A DNA stretch of 64,000 nucleotides, from the NCBI GenBank assembly GCA_963702685.1, contig CAVPDQ010000015.1, positions 186,001 through 250,000 on the forward strand, written 5' to 3'. This DNA is from AP-15 sp963702685. GTDB taxonomy: Bacteria > Pseudomonadota > Alphaproteobacteria > ATCC43930 > CGMCC-115725. Both the position numbers and the translations under genes were made by a program. Shown in pieces: positions 45,875-54,376 of the stretch. Positions within the stretch are counted from its first letter, which is position 1. Every line of letters starts with the position of its first letter. Below the pieces are notes generated by a model. The model was not told the DNA's origin and ran no database searches. It worked only from the letters and a program-made list of their open reading frames with translations.

Positions 45875-45972
45875 GATGAATGGGCTTGGGCGATGCGTGG
45901 GCCTGAGGGATGCGTGGGCCTGAGGGATGCGTGGGCCTGAGGGATGCGTGGCTTGAGCGATGCGGGGCTTGG
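45875..45972. repeat. 17-bp tandem repeat, about five copies
   Basis: The unit GATGCGTGGGCCTGAGG is exact at 45892, 45909 and 45926, with degenerate copies at 45875, 45943 and 45959. It fills the 232-bp gap between the divergent binding-protein gene and the enolase-superfamily gene, where promoters for both should lie. A unit of 17 bp (not a multiple of three) fits a non-coding role. Confidence 0.85.
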
Positions 45973-46023
45973 CGCGGCGGCGGCACCGGGTAAACTCGGG
46001 GCCGCGGTCAGCGGGAGGGTGCG

Positions 46024-47136
46024 ATGCGTATCGACAAGGTCGAGGCGATCCCGGTCGAGGTGCCGTTGACAAAAGTGTTTTCCGGCAGCGGCTACCGCGT
46101 CGACAGCCGATGCACGCTCGTCACGCGCATCCGCACCGCGGACGGGCTCGCCAGCGAGGTCTACAACGGCGACAACCGCGCGCATGGCCCGGCCATCGCC
46201 CGGATCGTCGAGGACGAGCTGGCGCCGATGCTGATCGGCGAGGACGCGGCGCGGATCGAAAAGCTCTGGGCGAAGATGTTTCCACTCGCCCATCCGAACC
46301 GTGACCGCAAGCTCGTCATGGAGGCGATCGCCTGCGTCGATACGGCGCTGTGGGACCTCCTCGGCAAATCGCTCGGGACGAATGTCTCGACCCTGCTCGG
46401 CGGGTTTTGCGAGCGGCTGCCGATCATCGCAATCGCCGGATATTACGAGGAAGGCAAGACCCCGGCCGATCTCGCCCGCGAGATGGAGTGGCTGCGCGGC
46501 CAAGGCATGGCCGGGTGCAAGGTCAAGGTCGGAGGGCTCGCCGCCGAGGCCGATGCCGAGCGGGTCGCCGCCTGCCGCGCCGGGGCCGGCCGCGACTTTA
46601 TCCTGGCGGTCGATGCCAATCGCGGCTGGCCGGCGCCCGAGGCGATCAAGTTCGCCCGGCTCGTCGAGCAATACGACATTCGCTGGTTCGAGGAGCCGTG
46701 CCACTGGTACGACGAGGCATCGGGGATGGCCGAGGTGCGGCGGGCGACGACGATCCCGGTCACCGCCGGGCAAAGCGAAGTGAGCGCTCACGGCATCCGC
46801 CGGCTGATCGCCGCGGGTGCGGTCGATCTCGTCAATTTCGACGCCTCGGAAGCCGGCGGCGTCACCGAATGGCGGCGTGTGGCGGCAATGTGCGCGGTCC
46901 ACGGCATCGACATGGCGCATCACGAGGAGCCGCAAATCTCGGTGCAGATGCTGTCGGCGGTGCCGCACGGCACCTATGTCGAATGCTTCCCCGACCCGCA
47001 GCGCGACCCGCTCTGGGACGCGATGATCCGCAACCGCCCAAAGATCGAGGACGGGATCATCGAGGTGCCGCAGGGGCCGGGGTTTGGCCTCGAGCTCGAC
47101 TGGGACCTGATCGGCCGGCAGCGCTGCGACCGCTGA
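46024..47136 (+). CDS. Mandelate racemase/muconate lactonizing enzyme family protein
   Basis: A 370-aa enolase-superfamily enzyme that would abstract a proton alpha to a carboxylate. Seen: an N-terminal capping domain (MRIDKVEAIPVEVPLTKVFS), the KxK motif in GCKVKVGG, metal ligands in DANRGW, WFEEPC and AGQSEVS, and MAHHEEPQISVQM supplying a His late in the barrel, as in the mandelate racemase or glucarate subgroups. It is intact. The gene is followed by an FkbM methyltransferase (20 bp) and a CoA-transferase. The substrate is likely a sugar acid or hydroxy acid but is not determined. Confidence 0.88.
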   Translation: MRIDKVEAIPVEVPLTKVFSGSGYRVDSRCTLVTRIRTADGLASEVYNGDNRAHGPAIARIVEDELAPMLIGEDAARIEKLWAKMFPLAHPNRDRKLVMEAIACVDTALWDLLGKSLGTNVSTLLGGFCERLPIIAIAGYYEEGKTPADLAREMEWLRGQGMAGCKVKVGGLAAEADAERVAACRAGAGRDFILAVDANRGWPAPEAIKFARLVEQYDIRWFEEPCHWYDEASGMAEVRRATTIPVTAGQSEVSAHGIRRLIAAGAVDLVNFDASEAGGVTEWRRVAAMCAVHGIDMAHHEEPQISVQMLSAVPHGTYVECFPDPQRDPLWDAMIRNRPKIEDGIIEVPQGPGFGLELDWDLIGRQRCDR

Positions 47137-47156
47137 CAGCCGGCGGCTGACCGCAG

Positions 47157-47906
47157 GTGCGGGTCGAGCCCTATCGCTGGCGGCTGTCGGGCAGCTTTGC
47201 CGCGCATCTGTTCAAGGCGACCGCGCAGCAGCACCATCGCGCGCTGGCGCCGGTGATCGCGCGGCTCGTGCCGGCTGCGGGTGTCGTCTTCGATGTCGGC
47301 GCTCATGCCGGGCAATACGCGAAATTGTTCGCCCATGCCGCAGCGGACGGGCGGGTTTATGCGTTCGAGCCCGGCAGCTATGCGCGCGCAATCCTGCGCA
47401 CGGCGTTGTGGCTGCACCGGCTCGGCAATGTCACGGTGGTCCCGCTGGCGCTCGGCGCTGAATGCGGTGTCGATGTGCTCAACGTGCCGGTCAAGGGGCG
47501 CATCAGCTACGGCTTTGGCCTGTCGCATCTGGGGCGACCGCAAACGCGATGGGCGGCCGTAGCGCAGGAGCTGGCGGCGATTGCGACGATCGACGCGGTG
47601 GCCGGGGCGCTCGGTCTCGACCGGCTCGATTTTATCAAGGCCGACATCGAAGGCTGGGAAATGGCGATGCTGCGCGGCGGCGAGCAAAGCCTGCGCCGGT
47701 TCCAGCCGACCCTGCTGATCGAATTGGCGGGCGCGCATTTGGCGCATGCCGGCGACCGGATCGGGGATGCGTTCGCGTTTCTGGCCGGGCTCGGCTATGC
47801 CGCGTTCGAATTGTCGGCCGCGGGCGAGCTGGTCGCGGCGGCCGAGCCGCATGACGGCGATTTCTGGTTTATTTCGTCCGAGCGTGCGGCGCATGCGATC
47901 GGCTAA
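47157..47906 (+). CDS. FkbM family SAM-dependent methyltransferase
   Basis: 249 aa starting with GTG 47157. The FkbM fold is shown by VVFDVGAHAGQYAKLFAHAA (SAM motif I), RVYAFEPGSYARAIL and the signature DFIKADIEGWEMAMLRGGEQ. Members usually O-methylate sugars or polyketides. It lies 20 bp behind the enolase-superfamily gene and 34 bp before the CoA-transferase gene, so the three may be one transcript, though no shared pathway is obvious. Confidence 0.88.
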   Translation: MRVEPYRWRLSGSFAAHLFKATAQQHHRALAPVIARLVPAAGVVFDVGAHAGQYAKLFAHAAADGRVYAFEPGSYARAILRTALWLHRLGNVTVVPLALGAECGVDVLNVPVKGRISYGFGLSHLGRPQTRWAAVAQELAAIATIDAVAGALGLDRLDFIKADIEGWEMAMLRGGEQSLRRFQPTLLIELAGAHLAHAGDRIGDAFAFLAGLGYAAFELSAAGELVAAAEPHDGDFWFISSERAAHAIG

Positions 47907-47940
47907 GCTTTCACACACCGTCCCGCCGCAGGAGCCGCCC

Positions 47941-49132
47941 ATGACCCGACCCTTCGAAGGCATCCGCATCATCGACATCACGCATGTGCTGGCGGGCCCC
48001 TTTGCCGCCTATCAGCTTGCCGTGCTCGGCGCCGATGTGATCAAGGTCGAGGACCCGAACGAGCCCGACCAGAGCCGCGACAGCGGCACCGACCGCGCGC
48101 TCAACCGCCGCCATATGGGCACCTCGTTTCTGACCCAGGGGTCGAACAAGCGCTCGATCACGCTCAACTTGAAGAGCGCGGAGGGCCGCGAGATCTTGCA
48201 GCGGCTCGCCACCCGCGCCGATGTCATGGTCGAGAACTACCGGCCGGGTGCGTTCGACAAGCTGGGGCTCGGCTACGCGGCGATGAGCGCCCTGAACCCG
48301 CGGCTGATCTATTGCTCGATCTCGGCCTTTGGCCAGGACGGGCCGCGGCACGAGCAGACCGCCTACGACCATGTGATCCAGGCGACCAGTGGGCTGATGG
48401 CGATGACCGGCACCGAGGAGGTGAACCCGATCAAGTTCGGGGCGCCGGCGGTCGATTACGCGACCGGCACGATGGGCGCCTTTGCGCTCGCCAGCGCGCT
48501 CTTTCAGCGCGAGCGCACCGGCAAGGGCCAGTACATCGACCTCGCGATGGTCGGGGGTGGCGATGATGCTGATGGGCTCGCACCTCACGGGCTATATGAG
48601 GAACGGCGCCGAGCCCAAGCCGCACGGCAACAAGCAGCCTTTCGCCACCAACAGCTGCTACGAGGCGAAAGACGGCCTCCTGATGATCGGCGCCAGCAAC
48701 CTCGGCCAGCAGCGCCGGCTCTGGACGGTGCTCGAGCGCCCCGACATGATCAAGACCGACAACGAGGCGCGCGAAACCGACCGCGAGCGCGAGGCGGGCG
48801 TCCTCGCCGACATCATCAAGACCCGCACCGCCGACGAATGGGAGGTCTATCTCCAGGCCCGCCACGTCCCGGCCGCACGGGTGCGGACGATGGCCGAGGC
48901 CGTCGCCGACCCGCATTTCGAGACCCGCGGCGTCTTCCACCACCACGATTCTGCGCCAGGCGTCGAGGGTTCCTTCGGCGTGCCGCTCGCCGCCTTCAAA
49001 TTCGCCCATGGCGGCCCCAGCATCGAAACCCCGCCCCGCCAATTCGGCGCCGACACCGACACGGTTCTAGCCGAGCACGGCTACACCCCCGCCGAAATCG
49101 CCCAATTCCGCCGCACCGCCGTCATCGGCTGA
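47941..49132 (+). CDS. CaiB/BaiF CoA-transferase, frameshifted
   Basis: The second class III CoA-transferase of the window. It reads MTRPFEGIRIIDITHVLAGP through AYDHVIQATSGLMAMTG (likely nucleophile Asp143) and QYIDLAMVG in the first frame. It then continues VAMMLMGSHLTGYMRNG to DTDTVLAEHGYTPAEIAQFR in the next frame. An extra G in the run GGGGG near 48555 accounts for the break. Removing it gives 396 aa. It is probably functional in the real genome if the indel is an error. Confidence 0.88.
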
Positions 49133-49239
49133 CGCCGGCTACCTGCGCCGCCCGCCGGCCGCGCCGCGTCCCGCTGGTGAGCCCCGTCCGCCACTTGCGA
49201 AATTCAACACTTTTGGTTGAGCTTACCCTGTGCAAGACA

Positions 49240-49248
49240 TGCTATAAT
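49240..49248 (+). promoter_or_regulatory. Extended -10 promoter, predicted leaderless start
   Basis: TGCTATAAT is an extended -10 element (TGn plus perfect TATAAT). The ATG at 49256 begins only eight bases after it, about where transcription would start, so the mRNA would have little or no 5' leader. A TTGAGC at 49217 is too far for a standard -35, as is tolerated by extended -10 promoters. Confidence 0.6.
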
Positions 49249-49255
49249 ACGGCCC

Positions 49256-49534
49256 ATGATCGACACACCACAGCCACCGGCAACCAGCGAAGACGACGGT
49301 ATCTTCGCCCACCCGAACATGAGCACCGAGCCAGAAAAACCGGAAGACCTCGCGACCCTCTACCGCCGCGCCTTCGCCGAATACGGCACCCGCGCGCTGT
49401 GGAATATGCGCCCGGTCGAAAAGCCGACCCCGGCGGACGCCTTGGCGATCACCAACGCGTTGCGCACACATGGCCGTATGGATGGACGCAGGCTCGCCGA
49501 GCGGATCGAAGAGCTTTGCCGTGCCAATCGGTAA
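49256..49534 (+). CDS. Small acidic protein paired with a nucleotidyltransferase-type gene
   Basis: 92 aa beginning MIDTPQPPATSEDDGIFAHP. The C-terminal half, LWNMRPVEKPTPADALAITN and ALRTHGRMDGRRLAERIEEL, is helical. No catalytic motif is seen. The following frame (49521) overlaps its stop and resembles a nucleotidyltransferase N-terminus, so by analogy with AbiE-type pairs this could be the cognate antitoxin. That is inference from context. The family itself I can only describe as a conserved small protein. Confidence 0.55.
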   Translation: MIDTPQPPATSEDDGIFAHPNMSTEPEKPEDLATLYRRAFAEYGTRALWNMRPVEKPTPADALAITNALRTHGRMDGRRLAERIEELCRANR

Positions 49535-49612
49535 GTTTCAGTCCGACGTGTTGCGGGCGCTTGCCGCGCAGCGCAGCCCCGACAGCTACATTGCGGGCGG
49601 TGAGAAGCTCTG
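49521..49612 (+). pseudogene. N-terminal fragment of a nucleotidyltransferase (AbiEii-like)
   Basis: From GTG 49521 the frame reads VPIGKFQSDVLRALAAQRSP and then DSYIAGG. This resembles the start of nucleotidyltransferase toxins (fold 'FQxxVLRLLAxxRxPxSYVAG'), which continue into a DID catalytic motif. After DSYIAGG a second frame gives AINREGPRLAVD for a few codons, and homology then stops. The catalytic part is missing, and the sequence beyond belongs to a broken acetyltransferase gene on the opposite strand. Confidence 0.5.
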
Positions 49613-49619
49613 CGATCAA

Positions 49620-50065
49620 CCGCGAAGGCCCGCGCCTCGCCGTCGATCGCGTTGACAACGACGGCAAAAGATGCGATGTCGCGGCGGGCACAGCGGCTAG
49701 AGGGCGTCAGCGAAGGCAACCGCCCCATCCCTGGCCCGAGGCAACGGTGGTCGATTGCGAGGCGGCCGATCAGTGTTGCCGGGATCATCGGATAGCGCGG
49801 CAGTCGCCAGAGGACATCTTCCGGCAATCGGCAACCAGGAGCGACGTGCCCGGAGAGCGTACTAGAACCCGCCGAGCCTGCCGTCTGCGCATGATCATGA
49901 CGAATGGCGAAGCGAGGCGCCGGCGGGCGTCCTGCGTGATCTGCGGCTGAAAGTCCGGTCGAGGCGGATCCTTGCCGCAGACAGAAGCCGGCTCTGTCGT
50001 GACCAGCACCGAGCGGCTCGAACGCACGGAGCAACCGGCGCGGCTGACTTAAAATTCGAACACTT
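49620..50065 (-). pseudogene. Decayed GNAT acetyltransferase (TacT-type toxin) gene
   Basis: Pieces of a GNAT toxin appear in order in alternating frames on the minus strand. LRAFEPLGAGHDRAGF is followed by SVCGKDPPRPDFQPQITQD and ARRRLASPFVMI, then LPEDVLWRLPRYPMIPATLI with GRLAIDHRCLGPGMG, and RCARRDIASFAVVVNAID ending EARAF. The acetyl-CoA loop (expected RGxGxG) reads HRCLGPGMG. At least three frame changes and a missing C-terminus mark it as dead. No DUF1778 antitoxin is recognisable upstream. Confidence 0.65.
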
Positions 50066-50525
50066 TCCTCTGTATCGCTTTGCGGCGGCGCGCATCGGAG
50101 CGCCGACCGGCGGCAGGTCGTGCATGCCCTCGGCAAATGCTGGCTGTCGCGCGTGTTCGGCTGACCGATGATCCTACGGGATCCGACGATCGTCGGCGTT
50201 CGGCCGGCGTCCTGCTTGGGTGGCGATGACGGGAGTTGCGGGTACAGGGTCGCCTGATGCGAATTGTCATCGCCGACGCGCGGTGCAGCCGCTGACTGAA
50301 GCACAGATCGAGCGTGGCATAAACTCGAACGTCGCAGGCTTGAGCACACCTGCGTCATTGGGAGGGTTGCGGGCTTGGTAGGAGGCGGCGTGTTCGCTGA
50401 CGCGGGTCCTCGCTGCCGAGCGGCGCGAGGGAAAAGAGGCCGGTTGCTGGCGTACGGCAGAGGAACGCGAGCGCCGACACCGGCGCCCGCGTCAAGGGTA
50501 GTCGGCCGCGAGGGGCCGTTCCGCG
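50066..50525. other. Gap with no recognisable gene
   Basis: 460 bp between the decayed acetyltransferase gene and the DUF2076 gene. Open frames cross it but none has a recognisable motif, ribosome site or typical codon use. It is probably debris of the same accessory insertion. Confidence 0.5.
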
Positions 50526-51398
50526 TCAGCACTGGTTCATGTCGCCGCCGCCGCTGAAGTCCTGGTCCGAGCTGAAATCCTGGTTGCTGGCGTAGTCCTG
50601 GCTCGGAAAAGTCCTGGTCGCCGCCGGAGCCGCCCGAATCGGAGCCCGAATTGGCGCTGGAGAAATCCTGGTCGCCGCCGGTGCCGCCGGTGTCGCTGCC
50701 GCCCCAGGCGTCGGTGTTCTGGTTGCCGGCGTCGCTGCCGTAATAATTGTTGACGACCGATTTCGCCAAGGCCGGGGGTCATGCCTTGGCCGCCGAGGAT
50801 GCCGGCGCTGGCGCTGCGCCCGAACAGCGATTCGATCCCTTGAAAGAGCAGCGCACCGCCGGCGATGCCGGCCGCGGTCGCTGCCGCCGAGCGCAAGAAG
50901 CCGCCGCCGCCCGCCCATGCCACCGCCCATGCCGCCGCCCATAAAGCCGCCGCCGCCGCCCGGCGGTTGGCCGTAGCCCGGCTGATAGCCCGGCTGCGGC
51001 TGCGCATAAGGCTGGCCCGAGGGCTGCGCCGGAGGTGCCGCCGCGACTTGCGGCGAGCGCGACCATGGGCCCGCGGCGGGGACGCTGCCGGTCGCGGGTG
51101 CCGGCGGGGGTGCGGGCTGGCGCGAGCCGAACAGGCCGCCCAAAAAGCTCGTCGCCGCCGGCCGGGCCGCCTGCTGCGCGTCGGTCAGCTGCTGCTGCAG
51201 CTGGGTGATCTGGTTTTGCGCGTTGTGCAGGCTCAAATCCTGGATCAGCACGGTTTGCATCAGGAAATAGGGCGCATCCGGCTGCTCCTGCATCGACTGG
51301 CGGATCAGGGCGTCGGCTTCGGGGTCCTTGGGCTGGCTCGCGGCGGTCTTGAGCCGCGCCAGCAAGGTCGTCAGCAAGTCTCGTTCCTGGGCTTCCAT
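50526..51398 (-). CDS. DUF2076 family protein, three frameshifts
   Basis: The start MEAQERDLLTTLLARLKTAA and the DAPYFLMQTVLIQDLSLHNA region are the DUF2076 signature. A Pro/Gln/Gly-rich linker (PYAQPQPGYQPGYGQPPGGG) leads to a Gly/Met repeat. Single extra G/C bases near 50911, 50775 and 50610 then move the frame through GFLRSAAATAAGIAGGALLF, AKSVVNNYYGSDAGNQNTD and finally ASNQDFSSDQDFSGGGDMNQ. Restored, the protein has 289 aa with one membrane-like helix and a QDF-repeat acidic tail. DUF2076 proteins are periplasmic or membrane ligand-binding proteins of unknown role. Confidence 0.75.
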   Translation of the reverse strand: MEAQERDLLTTLLARLKTAASQPKDPEADALIRQSMQEQPDAPYFLMQTVLIQDLSLHNAQNQITQLQQQLTDAQQAARPAATSFLGGLFGSRQPAPPPAPATGSVPAAGPWSRSPQVAAAPPAQPSGQPYAQPQPGYQPGYGQPPGGGGGFMGGGMGGGMGGRRRLLALGGSDRGRHRRRCAALSRDRIAVRAQRQRRHPRRPRHDPRPWRNRSSTIITAATPATRTPTPGAAATPAAPAATRISPAPIRAPIRAAPAATRTFPSQDYASNQDFSSDQDFSGGGDMNQC

Positions 51399-51526
51399 GA
51401 TGGCCTTCCACAGCGGGAAAAGCGGGTGCTCCTCGAACGATGAGCATCGGCGCCCACGCGCCGGGCTAGATGTGGGGAGGAGCGGAAAGCGGTCAATGAC
51501 CCCCGAAATAGCCGGCTCGGCCCAAT

Positions 51527-52484
51527 TCAAGCGGCGCGCGCGCCCATCGCCAGGAACTTTTCGCGGCGCTGGGCGCGCAACCGGGCGCCGTCGAGGGTGG
51601 AAAGCGGCCCCAGCGCCGCGAAAATCGCCTCGCCGAGGCTGTCGATCGCGGCTTTTGGCGCGCGGTGCGCCCCGCCCAGCGGCTCCGGGACGATCCGGTC
51701 GACGATGCCCAGACGCAGCAGATCCTGCGCGGTCAGGCGCAGCGCCTCGGCCGCTTCGGCGGCGTGCGCCGCATCGCGCCACAGGATCGAGGCGCAGCCT
51801 TCGGGCGAAATCACCGAATAGACCGCGTGCTCGAGCATCAAGACCGTGTTGCCGGCGGCCAGCGCCACCGCACCGCCCGAGCCGCCCTCGCCGATGATCG
51901 CGGCGACGAGCGGCACCTCGATGTCGAGGCAGGTTTCGATCGAGCGCGCGATCGCCTCGGCCTGGCCGCGCGCTTCGGCGTCGATGCCGGGATAGGCGCC
52001 CGCGGTATCGACAAAGGTCAAGACCGGCAGCCCGAAGCGTGCGGCGAGCCGCATCAGCCGGCGCGCCTTGCGGTAGCCTTCGGGCCGCGCCATGCCGAAA
52101 TTGTGCTCGAGCCGGGCCTGGGTGTCGGCACCTTTCTCGGTGCCGAGCACAACGACGCTCTGCCCGCGGAACCGGCCGATGCCGCCGACGATCGCCTTGT
52201 CCTCGCCAAAGGCGCGGTCGCCGGCGAGCGGGACAAAATCGGTCACGAGGCCGGCGATATAGTCGAGCGCATGCGGGCGCTCCGGATGGCGCGCGACCTG
52301 CACCTTTTGCCATGGGGTGAGCCGCGCATAGGTCTGGCGCAGCAAACGGTCGACCGAGCTTTCGAGCCGGCCGACCTCGTCGGCGATGTTGAGCTCGCTG
52401 GTCGTCGAAAGGCGCCGCAATTCCTCGATCTTGCTTTCGAGCTCGGCGATCGGCCGTTCGAAATCGAGAAAGTGGCGGATTCAT
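51527..52484 (-). CDS. accA: Acetyl-CoA carboxylase carboxyltransferase subunit alpha
   Basis: Transfers carboxyl from biotin to acetyl-CoA in the first step of fatty-acid synthesis. Seen: RHFLDFERPIAELESKIEEL, then RLSTTSELNIADEVGRLE, HPERPHALDYI, GRFRGQSVVVLG, NFGMARPEGYRKARRLM, DTAGAYPGIDAEARGQAEAI, GEGGSGGAVALA and SPEGCASILWRD. The ATG at 52484 is one base out of frame with the conserved N-terminus. Removing one C from CC near 52479 gives MNRHFLDFE and 318 aa, the normal length. Otherwise the in-frame codon at the expected start would be ATC. Confidence 0.93.
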
Positions 52485-52502
52485 TTGGGCGTCATTTGCG
52501 CG

Positions 52503-53447
52503 TCATTTGCGCCGGGCGAGCGGGTGCGCGCTCTCCACCAGGCGGCGCAGCCGGTCGGTCAAGACATGCGTGTAGATCTGCGTCGTCGCGATGTCGGCAT
52601 GGCCCAGCATCTGCTGCACGCTGCGCAAATCGGCGCCATGGTCGAGGAGGTGGCTGGCAAAAGCATGGCGCAATACATGCGGCGACAGCCGGTCGCGGTC
52701 GAGCCCGGCGGCGATCGCCAATTCCTTTAGCAATTGGCCGCAGCGCTGGCGCGTCAGATGCCCTTCTTTCCCACGCGACGGGAAGAGCCAGCGCGAAGCC
52801 TCTTCCTCCGGCAGAAACTCCCCGCGGCGTTCGAGATAGGCGGCGAGCGCCAGCCGGCCCGGCTCGCCGAGCGGCACCACGCGCTCGCGCCCGCCCTTGC
52901 CGCGCACCATCAAAAAGCGCGGGTCGCGGCGCGCGGCGGCGAGCGGCAAGGTCAACAGCTCGGTAATGCGCAGCCCGGTCGCATAAAGCAGCTCGACGAT
53001 CGCGACGAGGCGCACGCCTTCGGCGCCGGGGCGCGCCCGCGCAGCGCCGAGCAGCGCCTCGATCTCGGCTTCGGACAAGAGCTTCGGGAGCGGCTGGCCG
53101 AGGCGCGGCGTGTCGAGCCCGGTCGCGGGGTCGTCGCGCCGGATGCCGTCCACCACCAGAAACTTGTGAAACTGGCGGATCGCCGAGAGCCGGCGCGCGA
53201 GGGTGCGCGGCGCCAGTTGCGTCGTCGCGGCAGCCGCGAGATAGGCGTGCAGAGAGGCTTCGTCGGCGGCTTCGAGGGCAATGCCGCGGGTGGCGAGAAA
53301 CGCCGCAAGGTCGAGCAGATCGGTGCGGTAGGCGGCGATTGTCGGCTGCGCGGCACCGCGCTCCGCGGCCAGCATTTCGAGAAATGCCTCGAGATGGCGG
53401 GAGGGCGGCGCAACCTTGCGGTGCTGCCGCATCGTCCGGGCCGTCAT
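52503..53447 (-). CDS. xerD: Site-specific tyrosine recombinase XerD
   Basis: Resolves chromosome dimers at dif with XerC. The 314-aa protein starts MTARTMRQHRKVAPPSRHLE at ATG 53447, which overlaps the preceding small gene by ATGA. An N-terminal SAM-like domain is followed by the catalytic domain with the full set Arg160, Lys184, His257, Arg260, His283 and Tyr292 (SPHVLRHAFASHLL, MLGHADIATTQIYTHV). The location between accA and aroK supports XerD over XerC. An 11-bp duplication (GTCATTTGCGC) covers its stop. Confidence 0.94.
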   Translation of the reverse strand: MTARTMRQHRKVAPPSRHLEAFLEMLAAERGAAQPTIAAYRTDLLDLAAFLATRGIALEAADEASLHAYLAAAATTQLAPRTLARRLSAIRQFHKFLVVDGIRRDDPATGLDTPRLGQPLPKLLSEAEIEALLGAARARPGAEGVRLVAIVELLYATGLRITELLTLPLAAARRDPRFLMVRGKGGRERVVPLGEPGRLALAAYLERRGEFLPEEEASRWLFPSRGKEGHLTRQRCGQLLKELAIAAGLDRDRLSPHVLRHAFASHLLDHGADLRSVQQMLGHADIATTQIYTHVLTDRLRRLVESAHPLARRK

Positions 53448-53584
53448 CTCGGAAAGCGCGAGTCGGGCAGCACCTTTTCCACCGGCGCCGAGGGGGCGGG
53501 CGGGTTCCACAGCGCCAGAAACGCGGCACCGCCGAGCGCCGCCAAGATGATGACGGCGACAAAGCCTATGGTCAGCTTTCCCAT
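53444..53584 (-). CDS. Small conserved membrane protein upstream of xerD
   Basis: 46 aa: one membrane helix (LTIGFVAVIILAALGGAAFL), then a short periplasmic tail ALWNPPAPSAPVEKVLPDSR ending FPR. Comparable tiny proteins with a PVEKVxPxxRFPR tail occur between aroK and xerD in other alphaproteobacteria, so I regard it as real despite its size. Its stop overlaps the xerD ATG, implying translational coupling. The function is unknown. Confidence 0.75.
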   Translation of the reverse strand: MGKLTIGFVAVIILAALGGAAFLALWNPPAPSAPVEKVLPDSRFPR

Positions 53585-53740
53585 CCCGCTGCTCGCGTGT
53601 CCCCAAAGACGGCTGATCTTGCCCGGCCGCCACCCTGATTCCCCGACAGGGTCCGTGCCGATTGACGACCGGGCCGCACGATATGCTAGTACGCTCTGAG
53701 CGCGCCGCGCAAAAGAGCGCCGGCGTCGAGAGGATCGAAG

Positions 53741-54376
53741 GTGGAGATCGGTTCCGCAGCAACAGCGCGGCGTGCGGCGCCGGTGCGGCGGTTTGTCCCG
53801 CAGCGCACGGTCGTGCTGGTCGGGCTGATGGGCGCCGGCAAGACCAAGATCGGGCGCCGGATCGCGGCACGGCTCGATCTGCCGTTCTTCGATTCGGACG
53901 ACGAGATCGAGGCCGCCGCCGGCGAGACCGTCGAGGAGATCTTTGCCAATCGCGGCGAGGCGATGTTTCGCGCCGGCGAGCGCCGGGTCATCGCGCGGCT
54001 CTTGGCGGGGCCGGCGCATGTGCTGGCGACCGGCGGCGGCGCCTTTATGGACCCGGCGACACGCGCGCTGATCGCCCGGCAGGGCGTCTCGGTGTGGCTG
54101 CGCGCCGAGCTCGACATCCTGGCGGCGCGGGTCGCCCGGCGCACCGACCGGCCGCTATTGAAAAACGGCGACCCACGGGCGATCCTCGGCGAGCTGATCG
54201 CCCGGCGCTACCCGATCTATGCCGAAGCCGAGCTCGTCATCGACAGCGGCGAGGGCAGCATCGAATCGACCGCGGCACGGGTCATCGCCGCACTCGCCGC
54301 CTGCCCGCTCGCCGCCTGCCCGCTCACCGCCTGCCCGGTCGCTGGCTCGCCATCGCCGACGGAGATCGCCTCATGA
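53741..54376 (+). CDS. aroK: Shikimate kinase
   Basis: Phosphorylates shikimate. The 211-aa protein from GTG 53741 has the P-loop LVGLMGAGKTKIGRRIA, DSDDEIEAAAGETVEEIF, EAMFRAGERRVI, ATGGGAFMDPATR, and RRTDRPLLKNGDPRAIL in the LID. The C-terminal tail ends in three AACPL-like repeats encoded by a 15-bp tandem repeat at 54293-54337. It overlaps aroB by ATGA. TTGACG at 53662 followed by TATGCTAGT at 53682 may be the promoter. Confidence 0.95.
   Translation: MEIGSAATARRAAPVRRFVPQRTVVLVGLMGAGKTKIGRRIAARLDLPFFDSDDEIEAAAGETVEEIFANRGEAMFRAGERRVIARLLAGPAHVLATGGGAFMDPATRALIARQGVSVWLRAELDILAARVARRTDRPLLKNGDPRAILGELIARRYPIYAEAELVIDSGEGSIESTAARVIAALAACPLAACPLTACPVAGSPSPTEIAS
54293..54337. repeat. 15-bp tandem repeat in aroK
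   Basis: Unit CTCGCCGCCTGCCCG at 54293 and 54308 (exact) and 54323 (one change). It encodes the repeated AACPL-type motif at the AroK C-terminus. Frame-neutral expansion beyond the conserved fold. Confidence 0.85.

Noticed and set aside
49536..49950. Functional plus-strand coding region continuing the nucleotidyltransferase
   Set aside because: The catalytic motif is absent, and this stretch shows clearer GNAT homology on the minus strand.
52478..52484. ATC as a genuine start codon of accA
   Set aside because: One extra C after the ATG at 52484 explains the same sequence and fits the window-wide indel pattern.
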